A stretch of 64,000 nucleotides of DNA from JBGPTF01 sp041490445 (GTDB taxonomy: Bacteria; Acidobacteriota; Terriglobia; Acidiferrales; UBA7541): assembly GCA_041490445.1 (NCBI GenBank), contig JBGPTF010000017.1, forward strand, positions 16,780 through 80,779, given 5' to 3'. Of this stretch, positions 62,101-64,000 are shown one piece after another. Positions within the stretch are counted from its first letter, which is position 1, and every line of letters begins with the position of its first letter. Below the pieces are notes generated by a model. It did no database searches, was not told the origin of the DNA, and worked only from the letters and a program-made list of their open reading frames with translations. The translations under genes were made by a program, and so were the position numbers.

Positions 62101-63493
62101 GCCCGGCACGCGTGATGCCGACGGCCTCCGGAACCAGCTCGGGCGGAGCAATGAGTTCATCCAATGACCCCCCAATGAGCTCTGTGTCGGCATACTGGAA
62201 AATGCGTTCGAAGGCGGGGTTGACCGACTGGACCAAGCCCACCGAGTCGCAGACAGCCACAGCGAACGGGCTGTTTTTGATTAGCGCGTCGAGGCGTCCG
62301 GTGCGATCCTCGAGAACCCTTTCGGCGCGCTTGCGTTCGCTGATGTCTGCCACCATGGCAACGGCGCCGCGGATTTTGCCCTTGCCGTCGCGCAACGGCG
62401 CGGCCGAAATGCTCACATCGATTCGCGAGCCATCTTTCCGCCGGCGCTGAGTCTCCACACCGGTGAAACCGTTCCCTGCGAAAACTGTGGAGATGAGATT
62501 TTCGAATTCCTGCTTGTGTTCTGGCGGGAGAAGCAAGGTGGGATTCCCGACCGCTTCCCGCTTCGTCCAGCCGAAGATTTGTTCGGCCGCTGAGTTCCAC
62601 ATATTGACTTTCTTGTTGAGATCGAGCGTCATGATCGCAAGCGGAGAAGCTTCGAAGAGGGCTTCCAGTGCCTGGTTCGTCTCGCGCAGAGCGGCTTCGG
62701 CTCGTTCCCGAACTCCTACTTCCAGCTGCAACTCCTTCGTGCGTTCTTCCACACGGTTTTCCAGCTCACCGTGGATTTTCTGCAGGGCCATGTCTCGCTG
62801 CTGAATCCGTTCCAGCATTTCGTTGAAACGGTCTACCAGGATCCCCAACTCGTCCTCGCTCTCGGATACGGCGCGGATGGAATAATCCTCTTCGAGCGAA
62901 ACGAGCGAAACGGTCTGCGCCAGGTGGAAGATCGGGTCGGAGATCACCTTTTGTAATCGGCTCGAGAGCACATACGCCACAAAGAAAGCCCCAAGCAGAA
63001 TGACGAAAACGGTTCCCACGAACTCGATGATGCGCGCTCGCAACTCATTCAAATCGGACTGCATATAAACGGTGCCAACGGTTTCGCCATTCAGCAGGAT
63101 CGGCCGGAACAAGGTTAGACTGTCGCGACCAAATACAGTGCCATTCCCCTCAAGCGGAGGCGGTGTGAAGTTCGCGGCCGCACCGTTGCGCCGATACTTC
63201 GCGAAGACGCTGCCGTCTTTCCGGTAGATACACGCGGAGACGATGCTCTTCTTCGCGCCGAGGGAGCTGAGAATTTCTTCCGCCGCCTTTGGGTCATTGA
63301 AAGAGAGGGAAGCGGTGCTGCTCGATCCGGTGACCGCGGCCATCGTAGAGAGATCGCGGACCATGGCCTGCCGAGAGGACACGAAGTCGTAAACGGAGAA
63401 AACAAGGCACGCGAGCAGGACGGCAGCGCCGCTCGTCGTCATGGTGATCCGAGTGAGCTTCTGGTGAAGGGAGAGGCCGCGCAACCAGTTCAT
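59192..63493 (-). CDS. Large hybrid histidine kinase (multi-PAS, two receivers, HPt)
   Basis: A 1433-residue sensor kinase. It has a membrane helix near 18-40, a periplasmic sensor (about 45-150), a second helix (about 155-180), HAMP (about 190-240), four PAS domains (about 270-780), HisKA with FLANMSHEIRTPMNG, HATPase (GTGLGLTIAIR), two receivers (Asp in VLDGRMPEMDG and LMDVQMPEMDG), and a C-terminal HPt (HTLKGA). This layout supports a full phosphorelay ending at HPt, probably passing to the PleD-like protein next door. The ATG at 63493 has GGAG eight bases upstream; the frame opens earlier at 63538. Confidence 0.93.
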   Translation of the reverse strand: MNWLRGLSLHQKLTRITMTTSGAAVLLACLVFSVYDFVSSRQAMVRDLSTMAAVTGSSSTASLSFNDPKAAEEILSSLGAKKSIVSACIYRKDGSVFAKYRRNGAAANFTPPPLEGNGTVFGRDSLTLFRPILLNGETVGTVYMQSDLNELRARIIEFVGTVFVILLGAFFVAYVLSSRLQKVISDPIFHLAQTVSLVSLEEDYSIRAVSESEDELGILVDRFNEMLERIQQRDMALQKIHGELENRVEERTKELQLEVGVRERAEAALRETNQALEALFEASPLAIMTLDLNKKVNMWNSAAEQIFGWTKREAVGNPTLLLPPEHKQEFENLISTVFAGNGFTGVETQRRRKDGSRIDVSISAAPLRDGKGKIRGAVAMVADISERKRAERVLEDRTGRLDALIKNSPFAVAVCDSVGLVQSVNPAFERIFQYADTELIGGSLDELIAPPELVPEAVGITRAGLSGEAITVTTRRRRKDGVLIHVELYGVPLLLGGKVVGAYAIYQDITERVEAEKALRESEIQYRALFDRIPDPVVIFDQESHYFLDCNEAVTRIYGYPLEELRAMTPMDLHPAEEHEKVRRTMGVRNFDRSFAYTHLTKSGQRIKVEIVSDAIHYRGHQAWLSIARDVTERMRAEEALRHAEEKYRTIFENGLVGIFQTTLDGHYITANPVNARIFGYDSPEELAAQVSDLSRQCYLDPERRADLARLILEKGSVNELESQVRRKDGSVIWISENIQVLRDSNGQVIGFEGSTVDITDRKRAEEDLQRAKEEAEAASRSKSEFLANMSHEIRTPMNGILGMTELALDTALTPEQREYLTMAKSSADSLLSLLNDILDFSKIEAGKLDFDPIEFDLRDSVGETVKALAYRAHEKGLELACRVTPEVPEIVIGDPGRLRQIVVNLVGNAIKFTERGEVVMQVEREKSEEVKKEDAWLHFSVRDSGIGIPKDKQAAIFEAFSQADNSTTRRFGGTGLGLTIAIRLVAMIGGRMWVESEVGRGSTFHFTARLGVAKKQSTGLLRADRAALCALPVLIVDDNKTNRTILEEMFCNWGMSPVAVEGGRQAMEVLQEAKKASKPFALAVLDGRMPEMDGFTLAEWIKRDPELAAMALILLSSSGQMGDGARCRQVGIAAYLMKPIQQSELMDAILAAMVGREVAEPPALVTRHTLREAQQGIPGVRVLVAEDNVVNRQLIIRLLEKHSYVPVVVTNGREAIAALEKEAVDLVLMDVQMPEMDGFEATAEIRRRERVTGAHVPIIAMTAHAMKGDRERCLAAGMDSYLTKPVQVYELLECLREQLGPSCDCDASPAKSQVAPNSPDVFNLETALERVDGDRDLLVELMKLFESERPKLMDQIRQAVASVDARALERSAHTLKGALLNLAASPAAAAAQKLEAIGRNGNLDQAQSSCAELETELERLHPEFQKLATESV

Positions 63494-63631
63494 GTTAATC
63501 ACTCCCTCGACGCGGACCGTCGTGGACCCCGCTGGCACGGGCTGCGCGAGGTGCCTGATCTGACTTATTCCAGCTCACAGAAAATCTCTCGGGGAACATG
63601 TGTTCCTCAGCGACGATGGAGGGGCATGAAA

Positions 63632-64000
63632 TCAACGACACTCGCGCGTGGGCATACGTCTTTTTGGCGTAACACTGGCGGCAACAACTGGATGTTGTGC
63701 AGCCACCGTCTCGTCTTCCTGTAATGCAGCGGGCGCCTCAAACGAACGGCCATGGCCGCTGGCATCGTGGAAGCACTCCGGCTGCGCCAGGTGTGTGAAT
63801 ACGGGCAGCAGCGCGCCTTCGCTCTCTTTTGCGAAAATCAATCGCCGATCCTCAGTGCTCCAATCGATCGAAAGAACGTCGCCGATGTTGACCTGCTCGG
63901 TGGCGAGCAAACTCGCGAGCGGGTACACCACGTGCCGCTCGATCGCCCGCTTCAGATGCCGCGCGCCGTATTTCAGGTCCGTGCCTTCGCGCAGCAGAAA
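63632..64000 (-). CDS. Clp-type AAA+ ATPase, C-terminal part only
   Basis: The frame is open from the window edge (64000) to a stop at 63632, giving the last 122 residues. Residues near the edge (KYGARHLKRAIERHV, then VNIGDVLSIDW) match the small D2 subdomain of ClpA/ClpB-type unfoldases, where the YGAR-PLKR block is a hallmark. The last 60 residues are unlike any Clp tail I recognise and are low in structure. The rest lies outside the window, so ClpA, ClpB and ClpC cannot be told apart. Confidence 0.75.
   Translation of the reverse strand, partial: FLLREGTDLKYGARHLKRAIERHVVYPLASLLATEQVNIGDVLSIDWSTEDRRLIFAKESEGALLPVFTHLAQPECFHDASGHGRSFEAPAALQEDETVAAQHPVVAASVTPKRRMPTRECR

Overview
The window is a gene-dense, GC-rich (roughly 60%) bacterial chromosome segment with almost no mobile DNA. 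The gene mix points to a Gram-negative-type member of the Acidobacteriota: an ExbB plus triple ExbD plus TonB cluster beside yajC-secD-secF, a CxxC-bearing TonB-C protein, MglA GTPase, an Mla-type lipid transport operon, many PAS/GGDEF/hybrid kinases, a DUF3052 protein and many small secreted or SYLF-type proteins. This placement is inferred from gene content and protein style. No rRNA or tRNA gene is present to prove it.

Layout. 1-11.6 kb (all minus): tgt, yajC, secD, secF, tonB, exbB, three exbD genes, a TPR lipoprotein closed by a strong terminator, a RelA/SpoT enzyme and the start of a lipoprotein that leaves the window. 11.7-18.4 kb: two Opp/Dpp-type ATPases flanking a methyltransferase, a marR-led operon containing an SRPBCC gene broken by an amber codon, and a divergent MFS exporter. 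18.5-27 kb: rpoD and dnaG, then mutS2, a LOG-like protein and a DacB-type peptidase. 27-36 kb: SYLF protein, a cysteine-rich unknown, a radical SAM protein, a degenerate receiver, a secreted M20 amidohydrolase, an ARPP-1-like protein and ruvA-(ABM)-ruvB-folK. 36-43.5 kb: a small secreted protein, a probable selenoprotein, a VOC protein, a compact bacterial microcompartment locus, glutamate dehydrogenase and a YvcK homologue. 43.5-64 kb: MglA, STAS and GGDEF signalling proteins, a molybdopterin oxidoreductase, an ethylene-receptor-like hybrid kinase, an mla operon, citrate synthase, a PleD-like protein, a 1433-residue hybrid kinase and the C-terminus of a Clp-type AAA+ ATPase.

The most notable observations are these. 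(1) At 36878-37648 lies a class I amidotransferase-like ORF whose nucleophile-cysteine codon is an in-frame TGA followed at the right distance by a SECIS-like hairpin; the usual triad His and Glu are both Gln. (2) At 49820-52306 lies a hybrid histidine kinase whose membrane domain keeps all five residues that plant ETR1 uses for ethylene binding, at the same spacing. (3) At 38191-40877 lies a small microcompartment locus with one hexamer, three pentamers and one class II aldolase, interrupted by an AT-rich GIY-YIG gene. Two decaying SRPBCC genes, a receiver without its phospho-acceptor Asp, and palindromes upstream of ruvA are also recorded.

No CRISPR array, insertion sequence, prophage, tRNA or rRNA was recognised.
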